Source: Halalkalibacter okhensis (GTDB lineage Bacteria > Bacillota > Bacilli > Bacillales > Bacillaceae_D). From it: a DNA stretch of 64,000 nt. The notes under the pieces were generated by a model. It was given only the letters and a program-made list of their open reading frames with translations, did not search any database and was not told where the DNA came from. The DNA lies in NCBI RefSeq assembly GCF_000787375.1, contig NZ_JRJU01000019.1, forward strand, positions 31,033 to 95,032, in the 5' to 3' direction. Of the stretch, positions 18,117-33,242 are shown in pieces. Positions within the stretch are counted from its first letter, which is position 1. Each line of letters begins with the position of its first letter. The position numbers and the translations under genes are program-made.

Positions 18117-19373
18117 ATGTTTAGTTTCGATAATTACTTGTTTGTCCTACTCGTCGTGTTAGTTCCTGTATTTGTCTATTATTCTTACTTTTTTAAGAAG
18201 GAATACACACAAGAGAACTCTTTATTATTTGGGTTATTATGTTGTGTCTCAATCATTCTTTCTATGACCTATCCTCTTGAACTAAGTAATGGTCATATCT
18301 ATGATTTACGAACCATTCCATGGCTTTTGGCTTTTTTATACGGTGGACTTAATATGGGGATTCTCGCAACAGCCTGTATCTTCATTTATCGTTTTATTAT
18401 AGGAGTGGATTACGGGTTCTTCATTACATTATTTACTTATAGCATCTCTTTCATTACAGTTCTTCTTTATTTGAAAAACTACAGGATTTCTAATTTTAAG
18501 GATAAATTAAGGACAAGTTTCACTTTAACATTGATAAATACATTACTAGTCCTAGCGGGACTATTCTATACTCAACCATATATAGAATCTGTAACTCTCC
18601 CTATTTTTATCATCTATTTTACTCTCTCTCATCTAGTTACAATTGTTATTATGATTTTCATCATTGAATCATTACGAGAAGCAGAACATAGCAAAGTGAA
18701 GCTTCAACAAGCGGAGAGAATAAAGGTTGTAGGCGAATTAGCCGCATCTGTCGCACATGAAGTTCGAAATCCATTAACCGTAGTCAAAGGGTTTATCCAT
18801 ATATTCAAAAACGAATCGAATTTAACAACATCACAAATTAGCTCTCTTGCATTAATGGACTCCGAATTACAAAGAGCAGAAAAAATCATTCATGACTATC
18901 TATCTCTTGCTAAAACAAATACGACAGACTTAGAAAAAATAGATATGATCGAACTCTGTAACCATGTCATTTACGTAACGGAATCGTACGCTTTATTAAA
19001 AGGTGTGACCGTTTTGAATCAATTACAAGATACTTATTATGTTACAGCTAATCGTAGCGAATTAAGTCAAGTGTTTTTAAATTTAATCAAAAACGGCATT
19101 GAGTCCATTGATGAAAAAGGAACATTGACGTTAAGCTCCTCTAAAACAAAAGGCTATGTCCAAATTGATATTACGGATACAGGCAAAGGAATGAGCGAAG
19201 AGGAAATTCAACGGTTAGGCACCCCTTTTTATACAACAAAGGATCAAGGAACTGGGCTCGGAACCATGTTTTGTTATAAAACGATTGGGCACTTACATGG
19301 TGAGATTAAAGTGAAAAGTATACTTAACGAGGGAACAACGGTTTCAGTATTGCTGCCGTTGTGTAGGGGGTAA
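18117..19373 (+). CDS. Membrane sensor histidine kinase, KinB-like, orphan
   Basis: 418-residue sensor kinase. Residues 1-185 form six or so TM helices with LRTIPWLLAFLYGG and a later GLNMGI, resembling the 5TM-5TMR_LYT sensor module of KinB/LytS proteins. A HisKA domain follows with VGELAASVAHEVRNPLTVVK (phospho-acceptor His near residue 214), then an HATPase domain with NLIKNGIES (N box), DTGKGM (G1), TTKDQGTGLGTM (F/G2) and EGTTVSVLLP. ATG start with GGGAGAG upstream. No response regulator gene is adjacent, which fits phosphorelay kinases feeding Spo0F; this is inference. Divergent from the M14 gene. Confidence 0.88.
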   Translation: MFSFDNYLFVLLVVLVPVFVYYSYFFKKEYTQENSLLFGLLCCVSIILSMTYPLELSNGHIYDLRTIPWLLAFLYGGLNMGILATACIFIYRFIIGVDYGFFITLFTYSISFITVLLYLKNYRISNFKDKLRTSFTLTLINTLLVLAGLFYTQPYIESVTLPIFIIYFTLSHLVTIVIMIFIIESLREAEHSKVKLQQAERIKVVGELAASVAHEVRNPLTVVKGFIHIFKNESNLTTSQISSLALMDSELQRAEKIIHDYLSLAKTNTTDLEKIDMIELCNHVIYVTESYALLKGVTVLNQLQDTYYVTANRSELSQVFLNLIKNGIESIDEKGTLTLSSSKTKGYVQIDITDTGKGMSEEEIQRLGTPFYTTKDQGTGLGTMFCYKTIGHLHGEIKVKSILNEGTTVSVLLPLCRG

Positions 19374-19400
19374 AGGTATTGTGGGTTTTTAAGGCTTTGT

Positions 19401-19556
19401 TGACTACCGTTCTGTTTGACTTCTTCCTTTTTCGGGAGTCATCCAACCCCTTTGACTACCGTTCTCTTCTCCTTCTTCCTTTTTCGGTAGTCATCCACCT
19501 CCTTTGACTACCGTTCTCTTCCTTCTCTCTCTTTTTCGGGCGTCATCAACCTTCTT
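19401..19556. repeat. Three tandem copies of a 52-bp hairpin unit
   Basis: Copies start at TGACTACCGTTCT at 19401, 19453 and 19505, exactly 52 bp apart, each followed by a pyrimidine-rich stretch and CGGxxGTCATC. Within the second copy TGACTACCG and CGGTAGTCA form a perfect 9-bp inverted repeat with a 23-base loop; the first and third copies have one and two changes. Lies between a sensor kinase and the glucosidase terminator. Function unknown. Confidence 0.85.
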
Positions 19557-19593
19557 CATTTTTATAATCTCATAAAAAAGTTGTCCTTCTAAA

Positions 19594-19636
19594 AAACGAA
19601 GAAGCTTGTTTCCCTATTGGGTCAACAAGCTTCTCC
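19594..19636 (-). terminator. Terminator of the frameshifted glucosidase gene
   Basis: GAAGCTTGTT pairs with AACAAGCTTC around a 13-base loop. On the minus strand it is followed by TTCGTTTTTTAG. Confidence 0.8.
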
Positions 19637-19708
19637 ATACGAGACGATCTTAATTACTATAATGACGGATTAAGGCCATCTCCATCTTTTCAGTAGACAT
19701 ACCCCCCA

Positions 19709-21192
<1,484 letters not shown>

Positions 21193-21235
21193 TTACAACT
21201 TATATTCCCTTCTGGTCACAATCATCTTCTTCTAA

Positions 21236-23191
<1,956 letters not shown>

Positions 23192-23221
23192 TCATATTTA
23201 TCTTTCGTATATTTTGCAAAT

Positions 23222-23305
23222 AAAAAACCTGATCCGATTGAGCGCACAGAATAAGCTCTTGTGCTTCCAATCAGACCAGGTTAAGCCCACTTAAGGTAAC
23301 ATTCC
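23222..23305 (-). promoter_or_regulatory. LicT-type RAT and overlapping terminator before bglP
   Basis: On the minus strand, GGAATGTTACCTTAAGTGGG then CTTAACCT (23305-23278) resembles the BglG/LicT ribonucleic antiterminator target. Its 3' part is also the 5' arm of a long terminator stem (AACCTGGTCTGATTG against CAATCGGATCAGGTT) ending in six T at 23222-23227. The RAT is more diverged than the other two, but the mutually exclusive overlap is present. Confidence 0.75.
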
Positions 23306-23369
23306 TAGGTAAAGATATTAAGTTAATAATCTTATTTAATACACAAATGATTGCAACTTTGACATTTCC

Positions 23370-24218
23370 TCAACTTTGTTGATAACGCTGTGTCACACGA
23401 TGAATATGCAACGTCAAATAGATCACTTCATCCGTAGAAATTTCCCATTTGTAGCTCTTTTCTAGGTACACCTTAATCTTTTCGCTGCATGAAAAGGCGT
23501 CAGGATACTTTTGTTTCAGTTGTTCGTAGAGGAAATGATCCTCCGATGCGATGACCCGCTCTTTCCGTACATACCTCATCGCAAAAAAGCGAAGATGCGT
23601 GAGAAAACGTTCATAATTAATCGAGCTTTCATCTAATTCCATTCCAAAATGGTACTTGACAATATTTAAAATATTGTTAACCATTTCTGTTACTTGTATA
23701 GCTTCAGCCATATTCTCACCAGATAGCTGGCTATTGACTAAGTGAAGCGCAATCGATCCTGCTTCATCTTCACCGAACAAAATTCCTGTTTCCTCTTGAA
23801 TAATAGATAACGCTTTCAATGCTACCTGAAATTCAAGCTTATAGTGCTTTCTAATCTCCCATAATAGAGGATTCTTCAATTGAATCCCCTGTTCATGTCT
23901 ACTTATGGCAAAGCTAATATGGTCAGTTAATGCCACATATAGATGATCATCTAATTTGTATGGCAATCGCGACTTGGCATAATCTAATATCTTAGACGAT
24001 ATATTTAAATATCTTTCAGAAGTATCGTTTAACAGCTTGGCTAACTTATCAGAAACACCTTTTTTTTCCAACACAAACGTCTTTTCTATTTTAGAAGTAT
24101 CAACTGGCTCTCCTGCCTTTTTTTGAAAAGCGAGCCCACGCCCCATCACAACCACTTCTTGGTTTTCCTCATTATTGGCTATAACGACATTATTGTTAAA
24201 CACTTTTTTTATCTTCAT
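23370..24218 (-). CDS. licT: BglG/LicT-family transcriptional antiterminator
   Basis: 282-residue RNA-binding antiterminator. The CAT RNA-binding domain covers residues 1-60 (KIKKVFNNNVVIANNEENQE, then GRGLAFQKKAGE). Two PRD domains follow with histidines in DHISFAISRHEQG and ALHLVNSQ (PRD1) and MRYVRKE and TLHIHRVTQRY (PRD2); these are phosphorylated by HPr and the cognate EII. With substrate present it stabilises the RAT hairpin and blocks the overlapping terminator. It leads the operon licT-bglP-bglH behind its own RAT-terminator, and should also act on the leader at 25493. Confidence 0.93.
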   Translation of the reverse strand: MKIKKVFNNNVVIANNEENQEVVVMGRGLAFQKKAGEPVDTSKIEKTFVLEKKGVSDKLAKLLNDTSERYLNISSKILDYAKSRLPYKLDDHLYVALTDHISFAISRHEQGIQLKNPLLWEIRKHYKLEFQVALKALSIIQEETGILFGEDEAGSIALHLVNSQLSGENMAEAIQVTEMVNNILNIVKYHFGMELDESSINYERFLTHLRFFAMRYVRKERVIASEDHFLYEQLKQKYPDAFSCSEKIKVYLEKSYKWEISTDEVIYLTLHIHRVTQRYQQS

Positions 24219-24275
24219 AATCTAACCCGCCCTACTTCTGTTCTGTTTCGGTCTTTCTGTTTTAAAAAAGGGTAT

Positions 24276-24361
24276 AAAAAAAACCCAACCTTGTATACAG
24301 AATACCCTATATAGAGCCTCCGAAACAAACTTAGGTTTTGCCTGCCGAACAGTAACAATCC
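24276..24361 (-). promoter_or_regulatory. RAT and terminator in the licT leader
   Basis: The minus strand reads GGATTGTTACTGTTCGGCAG then GCAAAACCT (24361-24333), a near-textbook BglG/LicT antiterminator target. About 50 bases further on, CAAGGTTGGGTTT pairs imperfectly with the 3' edge of the RAT (AAACCTAAGTTTG) and is followed by eight T (24283-24276). This gives autogenous antitermination of licT. Confidence 0.85.
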
Positions 24362-24379
24362 GTCTAAGAAAATATTCAT

Positions 24380-24394
24380 TTGAAATCGCTTACT
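24380..24394 (-). promoter_or_regulatory. cre site (CcpA) at the licT promoter
   Basis: TTGAAATCGCTTACT (given on the plus strand) matches 14 of 15 positions of the cre consensus WTGNAANCGNWNNCA. It lies just downstream of the -10 box, where bound CcpA would block transcription, as expected for a beta-glucoside operon under glucose repression. Confidence 0.65.
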
Positions 24395-24397
24395 AAT

Positions 24398-24427
24398 TTT
24401 ATACCATGACAAATTATTCATTGTCAA
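24398..24427 (-). promoter_or_regulatory. Promoter of the licT-bglP-bglH operon
   Basis: Minus strand -35 TTGACA (24427-24422), 18-base spacer, -10 TATAAA (24403-24398). The transcript would start just ahead of the RAT leader. Confidence 0.75.
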
Positions 24428-24517
24428 CAACTCTTTCAAAAAAAATATTATTCATTTTCTCAAAACTAGTATACTCTTTATTCGTAAGTTATTATATTTG
24501 ATAGAGAGGCGAAAACG

Positions 24518-25396
24518 ATGAAATTAATCACAACAGATATGGACGGTACGCTCTTAAACGAGTTAAGCGAAGTTAGTCCAGAAAATGTAAAAGCCATCCG
24601 CAAAGCCCAGGAGTTAAACATTGAGGTTGTCATTGCAACAGGACGATCATACGAAGCTGCGTCAAAACCTTTAATAGAAGCTGGACTATCTTGTCCCATT
24701 ATTTGTTTGAACGGGGCACAAATTTATTTAAAAAATGGAGAATTAATTCGTAATATTCCTCTAGATAAGGATGCATGTAGGAAAATTGAACTAGCATGCA
24801 CAAGTCAATCTATTTATTTTGAAATCTTTACTAGCGCTGGAGGTTATTCAGTCAATAGGGAGACTTTTATTGATATATTAGTTGATGTCATGAAGTACCA
24901 CTATCGAGATGTGGAAATAGACGTACTGAAAGAAAAAGTGAAGCAGCGTTTTCAAGATGAAAAGATTCAAACCGTCGATGATTTTGACCATATTTTTAAT
25001 AATAACAACATTGACGTCTTTAAATTTCTTGCCTTTTCTCTAGAAGAAGATTCTTTAAATTTCATTCGTGAACAGTTAAAAGGTGAGCATGATCTTATTA
25101 TCACCTCCTCTGGTCACCAAAACCTCGAAGTTAACCACCGGGATGCAAATAAAGGAGCAGCCCTCACTTTTTATGCTAATAGACAAGGAATCAAGCTAGA
25201 GGATGTCATGGCCATTGGTGATAATTTCAATGATTATTCGATGCTTGAAGTTGCTGGGCTAGGAGTTGCGATGGAAAATGCGGCTCCAGGACTTAAAGAA
25301 ATCTCTGATTTTACGACAAAAAAGAATACAGAACATGGCGTAGCCGTTGCCATTGAAGAAGTACTTAAAGGCAACAGCAAACAGCTCGTTAAGTAA
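24518..25396 (+). CDS. Cof-type HAD-IIB phosphatase
   Basis: 292-residue haloacid-dehalogenase superfamily phosphatase, subclass IIB. Motif I TTDMDGTLLN lies at residues 5-14 with both catalytic Asp residues; motif II is VIATGRSYEAA; the lysine of motif III lies in DANKGAALTFY; motif IV is MAIGDNFNDYSML. Between them sits the IIB cap. These enzymes dephosphorylate sugar phosphates or flavin and cofactor phosphates; placed between licT and a second glucosidase, a role in relieving sugar-phosphate build-up is plausible but inferred. ATG start with GAGAGG upstream. Divergent from licT. Confidence 0.88.
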   Translation: MKLITTDMDGTLLNELSEVSPENVKAIRKAQELNIEVVIATGRSYEAASKPLIEAGLSCPIICLNGAQIYLKNGELIRNIPLDKDACRKIELACTSQSIYFEIFTSAGGYSVNRETFIDILVDVMKYHYRDVEIDVLKEKVKQRFQDEKIQTVDDFDHIFNNNNIDVFKFLAFSLEEDSLNFIREQLKGEHDLIITSSGHQNLEVNHRDANKGAALTFYANRQGIKLEDVMAIGDNFNDYSMLEVAGLGVAMENAAPGLKEISDFTTKKNTEHGVAVAIEEVLKGNSKQLVK

Positions 25397-25435
25397 GATA
25401 AACAAGATTCGGATAAAAAAACGGTTACAAATTTC

Positions 25436-25464
25436 TTGCTAGCAAAAAAAAATCATGATATAGT
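25436..25464 (+). promoter_or_regulatory. Promoter of the second glucosidase gene
   Basis: -35 TTGCTA (25436-25441), 17-base spacer containing an A9 run, -10 TATAGT (25459-25464). It gives a leader that begins about 20 bases before the RAT. Confidence 0.6.
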
Positions 25465-25492
25465 TATCGCAAATAATCAAACAACCCATTTA

Positions 25493-25578
25493 GGATTGTA
25501 ACTGTTCACACAGGCAAAACCTAAATCACGTATCTCCTAAAGACTAGTATGTCTTCCTTACGTGGTTTAGGTTTTTTT
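25493..25578 (+). promoter_or_regulatory. LicT-type RAT and terminator before the second glucosidase
   Basis: GGATTGTAACTGTTCACACA then GGCAAAACCT (25493-25522) is an antiterminator target. Its 3' end opens the terminator stem AAACCTAAATCACG against CGTGGTTTAGGTTT, closed by a T-run at about 25572-25578. LicT should control this gene in trans. Confidence 0.85.
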
Positions 25579-25609
25579 GTTTGCCTTAGTGAATGACGAT
25601 TCATTTTAA

Positions 25610-27085
<1,476 letters not shown>

Positions 27086-27096
27086 GAAGAAATAGT

Positions 27097-27130
27097 AAGA
27101 TCAAGAGCCTAAGGTTCTTGATCTTTTTTT
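27097..27130 (+). terminator. Terminator of the second glucosidase gene
   Basis: AAGATCAAGA pairs with TCTTGATCTT, with the 8-base GCCTAAGG/T loop, followed by seven T. Confidence 0.9.
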
Positions 27131-27250
27131 GCATGAGTTTGTGAAACTTATTGTCGATATTCAACTGAAATACTACTATTGATGATCTCTTGTATATAGA
27201 TGTAGCATTGTGCACCTAAAAAGTATGTTTATTGACCTTCAGTTGTTATG

Positions 27251-27355
27251 CCTTGCTGTCCAACTTGGACCATATTCTGTCGAAGATGTGGGTTTTGCTG
27301 TCCAAACTCTTTCATTTGCTGTCGGTTTACCTTGATATTCTGTCGGAAAACCCCT
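27251..27355. repeat. Five tandem 21-bp degenerate repeats
   Basis: The core CTGTC begins at 27256, 27277, 27298, 27319 and 27340, exactly 21 bp apart each time. The unit consensus is roughly WTWTKCTGTCSRA followed by eight variable bases. Possible eroded units flank the array on both sides (27231 and 27361). Non-coding, between two terminators. Confidence 0.8.
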
Positions 27356-27403
27356 ATCTAGCTGAAACTTTCTCACTTGTACCTAATCCCTCGCTCAAAC
27401 GAT

Positions 27404-27431
27404 AAAAACGATCCTCCCACAAGGATCGTTT
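27404..27431 (-). terminator. Terminator of dbpA
   Basis: AAACGATCCT pairs with AGGATCGTTT around a 6-base loop, and the minus strand continues in T, ten bases after the stop codon. Confidence 0.85.
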
Positions 27432-27440
27432 CTCAATACC

Positions 27441-28886
27441 CTATTTTATCGCCTTACTAACTTTCAGCTTCTTTCCTTTAATCGGCGTATTCTCCATTGC
27501 TTGTAACACGACCGAACCTTTGCCATTTAAGATATCGACATACGTTAATGTATCCTGAATGGTAATTATCCCAATATCCTCAGCAGTTACACCTGGGATC
27601 TTGGCAATCGTCCCAACAAAATCAACTGGGCGAAGCTTTTTCTTTTTACCTCCAGTAAAATGAAGCTTCATAATATCTTTATTAATACGGGCTGTTTTGT
27701 TATTTTTTACAATTCGGCGTCCGCTCATTTTTTCCTCAAATGCATCTTTAGAGCTCATAACCTCACTCTGACTTGGCATTTCTAATGAAGGGATCTCATA
27801 ACCAATGTATTTCTCAATAGCTTTCACATATTTGCGCTCACCTGCTGTTGCAAAGGTAATTGCTTTACCTTTATTCCCGGCACGACCGGTTCTACCCGTT
27901 CGATGAACATAGCTTTCTCTTTCCATTGGAACATCATAATTAATGATGAGAGTCACATTATCAACGTCAATCCCTCTAGCCGCTACATCGGTTGCAATTA
28001 AATAACGAAAATCACCATTTCTAAAGCCGTTCATCACCGCAAAACGATCTTCTTGTTCTAATCCTCCATGAAGTTTCTCACAAGGATAGTTAGAATCTGA
28101 TAACTCTTCAAACACTTGATCAACATGGTCTTTGGTATTGCAGAAAATGATACAGCTATCAGGATTTTCAACAATGGTTACATCTTTTAGTAAAGCAACT
28201 TTCCCTTCTTCTCTTACATCAATGAGACGGTGTTCAATGATATTCTTCGTTCCTTCAGTTGCTTCTATCTCAATATGAACGGGTTCTTTCATATACTTAT
28301 GGCAGAGAGCTTCCACATCTTCAGGCAGCGTAGCCGAGAAAACCATAGTCACACGATTATCAGGTAATTGTTGAATGATCTTTTCCACATCATCAATGAA
28401 GCCCATGTTTAACATTTCATCTGTCTCATCTATAATTAGGTACTTAATTTGATCTAAAACCAAGGTTTCTCTTTCAAGATGATCCGCTACTCTTCCTGGA
28501 GTACCGACAACAACATGTGTTTTTTGTTTCAACTCTTCTTTTTGTTTTGAGAAAGGCTCTTTCCCGTATAAAGCCAGCGCTTTAATTCGTTTAAACCTTC
28601 CAATATTGGTAATATCCTCCCTCACTTGAGCAGCAAGCTCTCGAGTCGGAGTTAAAATCAAGGCTTGTGGCTTTCTCTCTTCCCATTCGATCATTTCACA
28701 TATAGGAATCCCAAAGGCCGCTGTCTTTCCACTCCCTGTTTGCGATTTCACGACAAGGTCCTGTTGGTTGAATGCACTTGGGATCGTTTGCGCTTGGACC
28801 TCTGTAGGAGAGCTGAATTTCATTATCTCAAGTGCCCTTTTTATCTCATCACTAATTTTCAAATCATCGAAATTTGTTATTTTCAT
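27441..28886 (-). CDS. dbpA: DEAD-box RNA helicase DbpA (YxiN type)
   Basis: 481-residue ATP-dependent RNA helicase. Helicase motifs in order: Q motif with [20 protein letters not shown]-like [12 protein letters not shown] (Walker A), [23 protein letters not shown] in place of [18 protein letters not shown] and [10 protein letters not shown]. The last 75 residues ([20 protein letters not shown]...) are the DbpA RNA-binding domain, which in the B. subtilis YxiN family recognises 23S rRNA hairpin 92 and aids large-subunit assembly. Note DETD in motif II. ATG start with AGAGGT upstream. Monocistronic with a terminator. Confidence 0.9.
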   Translation of the reverse strand: MKITNFDDLKISDEIKRALEIMKFSSPTEVQAQTIPSAFNQQDLVVKSQTGSGKTAAFGIPICEMIEWEERKPQALILTPTRELAAQVREDITNIGRFKRIKALALYGKEPFSKQKEELKQKTHVVVGTPGRVADHLERETLVLDQIKYLIIDETDEMLNMGFIDDVEKIIQQLPDNRVTMVFSATLPEDVEALCHKYMKEPVHIEIEATEGTKNIIEHRLIDVREEGKVALLKDVTIVENPDSCIIFCNTKDHVDQVFEELSDSNYPCEKLHGGLEQEDRFAVMNGFRNGDFRYLIATDVAARGIDVDNVTLIINYDVPMERESYVHRTGRTGRAGNKGKAITFATAGERKYVKAIEKYIGYEIPSLEMPSQSEVMSSKDAFEEKMSGRRIVKNNKTARINKDIMKLHFTGGKKKKLRPVDFVGTIAKIPGVTAEDIGIITIQDTLTYVDILNGKGSVVLQAMENTPIKGKKLKVSKAIK

Positions 28887-28979
28887 GTGGAACCTCTTTT
28901 TCTGGTTATTGTTTTCATATAGGTTCTCTCAAGGAATTCAACATATACAAGTCAAAAAGCAGAACCTATTTTTACATAC

Positions 28980-29008
28980 AAAAAAAGGGCCCTTACTAGA
29001 GCCCTTTC
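28980..29008 (-). terminator. Terminator of the cold shock gene
   Basis: On the minus strand AAAGGGCTC and the matching GGCCCTTT form a stem followed by a run of seven T. Confidence 0.8.
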
Positions 29009-29014
29009 TCTTAT

Positions 29015-29215
29015 TTATGCTTTGTTAACGTTGACAGCTTGAGGTCCACGTTGACCTTGCTCAACGTCGAATGTAACGTTTTGGCCTTCATCTAATGACT
29101 TAAATCCTTCGCCTTGGATAGCTGAGAAATGTACGAATACATCGTCTCCACCTTCAACTTCGATGAAACCGAAACCTTTGTCTGCGTTAAACCATTTTAC
29201 TGTACCTTGTTGCAT
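29015..29215 (-). CDS. csp: Cold shock protein (CspA/CspB family)
   Basis: 66-residue single-stranded nucleic-acid chaperone. RNP1 (KGFGFIEV) and RNP2 (VFVHFSAI) are intact, with [10 protein letters not shown] at the N-terminus and GPQAVNV at the end. It acts as an RNA chaperone and antiterminator in cold and general growth. The start was set at ATG 29215, with AAGGAG nine bases upstream; the longer open frame to 29269 has no support. Which csp paralogue this is cannot be told. The 5' region is AT-rich and could hold a regulated leader. Confidence 0.95.
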   Translation of the reverse strand: MQQGTVKWFNADKGFGFIEVEGGDDVFVHFSAIQGEGFKSLDEGQNVTFDVEQGQRGPQAVNVNKA

Positions 29216-29552
29216 GTGTGTAATCTCCTTATGTGGACGTTGCCACCATTTATTACTATAGTTGCTCAAATGATATCAAAGGCGAAAAGTTTAAATACTC
29301 ATTCGTAATTGAAACAGCCCGAACAAAAATAACTTCTTTACTATAGCATAGATCCATTCACAAAGCTATCATTACTTAATAATTTCTACTTTTACTATAA
29401 GAAAACACTTCTAATAAGATAAGCACCAAACGTATTTTCAATTCCCCGATTAATAAGTTAGTTTTTCCCCGCAACCCCAAATTCAAATTCTTTGATTTAT
29501 TTTATTCTATATTCTTCCATTTGGCTTTCAAATTAATAAACTAATATTTCTT

Positions 29553-29690
29553 TCATATATTAGTAATATACTCTAACAGCTTTGACTTGTAGAAGGTAAC
29601 ATCTCCTACTTCAGTTAACCATTTGGGGGATATATCCGGTTTTACCATTTTCTTAATAATGACTTCTTCCAGCTGAATTTTATCTCCCAT
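29553..29690 (-). pseudogene. Possible short ORF or gene remnant (45 aa)
   Basis: In the 816-bp gap between csp and katG, the minus strand from ATG 29690 encodes 45 residues starting MGDKIQLEEVIIKKMVKPDI and ending in KLLEYITNI. The frame stays open about 15 codons further upstream (with KRCNLIFETVNEKA) but has no clear ATG with a ribosome binding site there. The amino-acid composition looks protein-like. It is more likely a decayed gene end than a functional gene; I do not recognise the family. The rest of the gap is AT-rich with the katG control region at its end. Confidence 0.3.
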
Positions 29691-29923
29691 CGCTTTTTCA
29701 TTTACGGTTTCAAAAATGAGATTACACCTCTTTAATCAAAAACGATTTTCTATCAAATTCTCATCAGCAATTCATTTAACACTTTAATGAAAACCCTTTC
29801 AATTCATACACATTTACATTTTGTAATCTACCACCTTTCCTTTCATTTCAAGGTTCGAAAGGATTAAAAGAAAAAAATTTAAAAATCACAAGTTATTTTT
29901 CTTTCTTTTTACTCAATAGTTTA

Positions 29924-29955
29924 TTACAATGATTACATAAGAATAATTATTGTAA
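29924..29955 (+). promoter_or_regulatory. Two PerR-box-like sites upstream of katG
   Basis: TTACAATGATTACAT (29924-29938) and GAATAATTATTGTAA (29941-29955) each match about 12 of 15 positions of the PerR consensus TTATAATNATTATAA. They lie about 80-110 bp before the katG start. PerR is the usual repressor of peroxide-induced catalases in Bacillaceae; a Fur-type protein is an alternative. Confidence 0.5.
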
Positions 29956-30028
29956 TTAAGTTTCTCGTATATCTTCGGACTAGTTGCATAATTATTTACT
30001 ATTTAATCTTATTAGAAAAGGGGAATAA

Positions 30029-32242
<2,214 letters not shown>

Positions 32243-32250
32243 TAGGAAGG

Positions 32251-32286
32251 AAAACACCGCCGTCTCAATTGATGGCGGTGTTTTTA
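32251..32286 (+). terminator. Terminator of katG
   Basis: AAACACCGCC pairs with GGCGGTGTTT around a 12-base loop and is followed by a T-run. Confidence 0.9.
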
Positions 32287-32297
32287 CAATAGATTGT

Positions 32298-32876
32298 TTA
32301 ATATTCAAACCAATAACCAGCAACATTCACTCCTCTAAGCTCTTCTTCATCTCCTTTACTATTCTCAAGTAAGATGAATCCTTTTGAAAAGAAGAAATAC
32401 CAATTATAAGAACGGTCCTTCACTTGTACAACCTCTGGGAGGACTTCTAACATATCATCTGCTGTTACGTTTTTTACAATTTTTACACACTGCCAACTAG
32501 ATATGCATTGGTACGCTTCCTTCGAGTTTATAAAATGGTCAAACGAAGCTGCATTGGTAGGAACGCGAAAGATAGAAAAGACGATAAGAATTGCTATGAC
32601 AAAACCTACTCTTCTCGTTTTTTTACTCGAGATCATTTCAAAACAAAGCACAATGGCTAACACTGAGTAAAGAGTAATCCAATATAGCCACTCAATTCCG
32701 AAAATATAGCCACCGAAAAAAGAATTGATCGCACCGAATAATAAAAATTGAATGATGCTTTGAATTGATTTTTCATTAAATTCTTTTCGAACCGATTCCC
32801 ACTCATTTTTGTTCTTTATATAGATGTTATAAACACTCAATGATAATATAACAGTCATAAAAAGATAATCCACCAA
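32298..32876 (-). CDS. Unknown membrane protein with a C-terminal soluble domain
   Basis: 192 residues. There is one N-terminal TM segment (LFMTVILSLSVYNIYI), a short charged stretch, then two or three more helices between about residues 42 and 106. The C-terminal 85 residues look extracytoplasmic or soluble, with paired cysteines in YQCISSWQCVKIV and an aromatic end (NWYFFFSKGFILLENS). I do not recognise the family. The TTG start at 32876 lies seven bases after GGAGGGG. No operon partner. It converges on katG. Confidence 0.65.
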   Translation of the reverse strand: MVDYLFMTVILSLSVYNIYIKNKNEWESVRKEFNEKSIQSIIQFLLFGAINSFFGGYIFGIEWLYWITLYSVLAIVLCFEMISSKKTRRVGFVIAILIVFSIFRVPTNAASFDHFINSKEAYQCISSWQCVKIVKNVTADDMLEVLPEVVQVKDRSYNWYFFFSKGFILLENSKGDEEELRGVNVAGYWFEY

Positions 32877-32929
32877 CGTAGCTCCCCTCCAGTACTATGA
32901 ATATTCTAACATTATTTTCCTTTCCCTAT

Positions 32930-32971
32930 AAAAAAAGAAATGACCCCTGCTAAAAACAGGTAATGTCACTT
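32930..32971 (-). terminator. Terminator after the 55-residue gene
   Basis: On the minus strand GAAGTGAC, then CCTG, pair with CAGG, then GTCATTTC, with a small bulge, followed by seven T. It supports the reality of the short gene at 33062-33229. Confidence 0.65.
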
Positions 32972-33061
32972 CAGGTTGGTTCTCATTCAATTCCCGATAA
33001 CAATGGTATTATAGCTTTTACCGTCCGAAAGCAATTTGTCTTTATTAAAATGCAAATGATT

Positions 33062-33229
33062 TTAAAACACTCTCTTCTCTTCAATAACCGAAATAACCTT
33101 GGCCTCATTTCCATACTTTTTTCGAATGGTCTTTCTAACGTCTACCGGTGTTCTTGCCGTGACTGACTTAGTGTGTTTCTCTCCTTCTATTTCCATTTCT
33201 ACTAGAAAGCATTTTGATCCGCATCTCAT
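33062..33229 (-). CDS. Small conserved-looking protein, 55 aa
   Basis: A short ORF encoding MRCGSKCFLVEMEIEGEKHT and ending KVISVIEEKRVF. A strong ribosome binding site (GGAGGGGGC) precedes its ATG at 33229 and a terminator follows about 90 bases after its stop. The central part (SVTARTPVDVRKTIRKKYG) looks like a small alpha/beta fold. It lies 14 bp downstream of the TetR regulator gene on the same strand, so the two are likely co-transcribed. Function unknown. Confidence 0.7.
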   Translation of the reverse strand: MRCGSKCFLVEMEIEGEKHTKSVTARTPVDVRKTIRKKYGNEAKVISVIEEKRVF

Positions 33230-33242
33230 ATTGCCCCCTCCT

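Noticed and set aside
19401..19556. Regular repeats that could be taken for a CRISPR array
   Set aside because: The 52-bp units repeat along their whole length with no unique spacers, and no cas genes are present.
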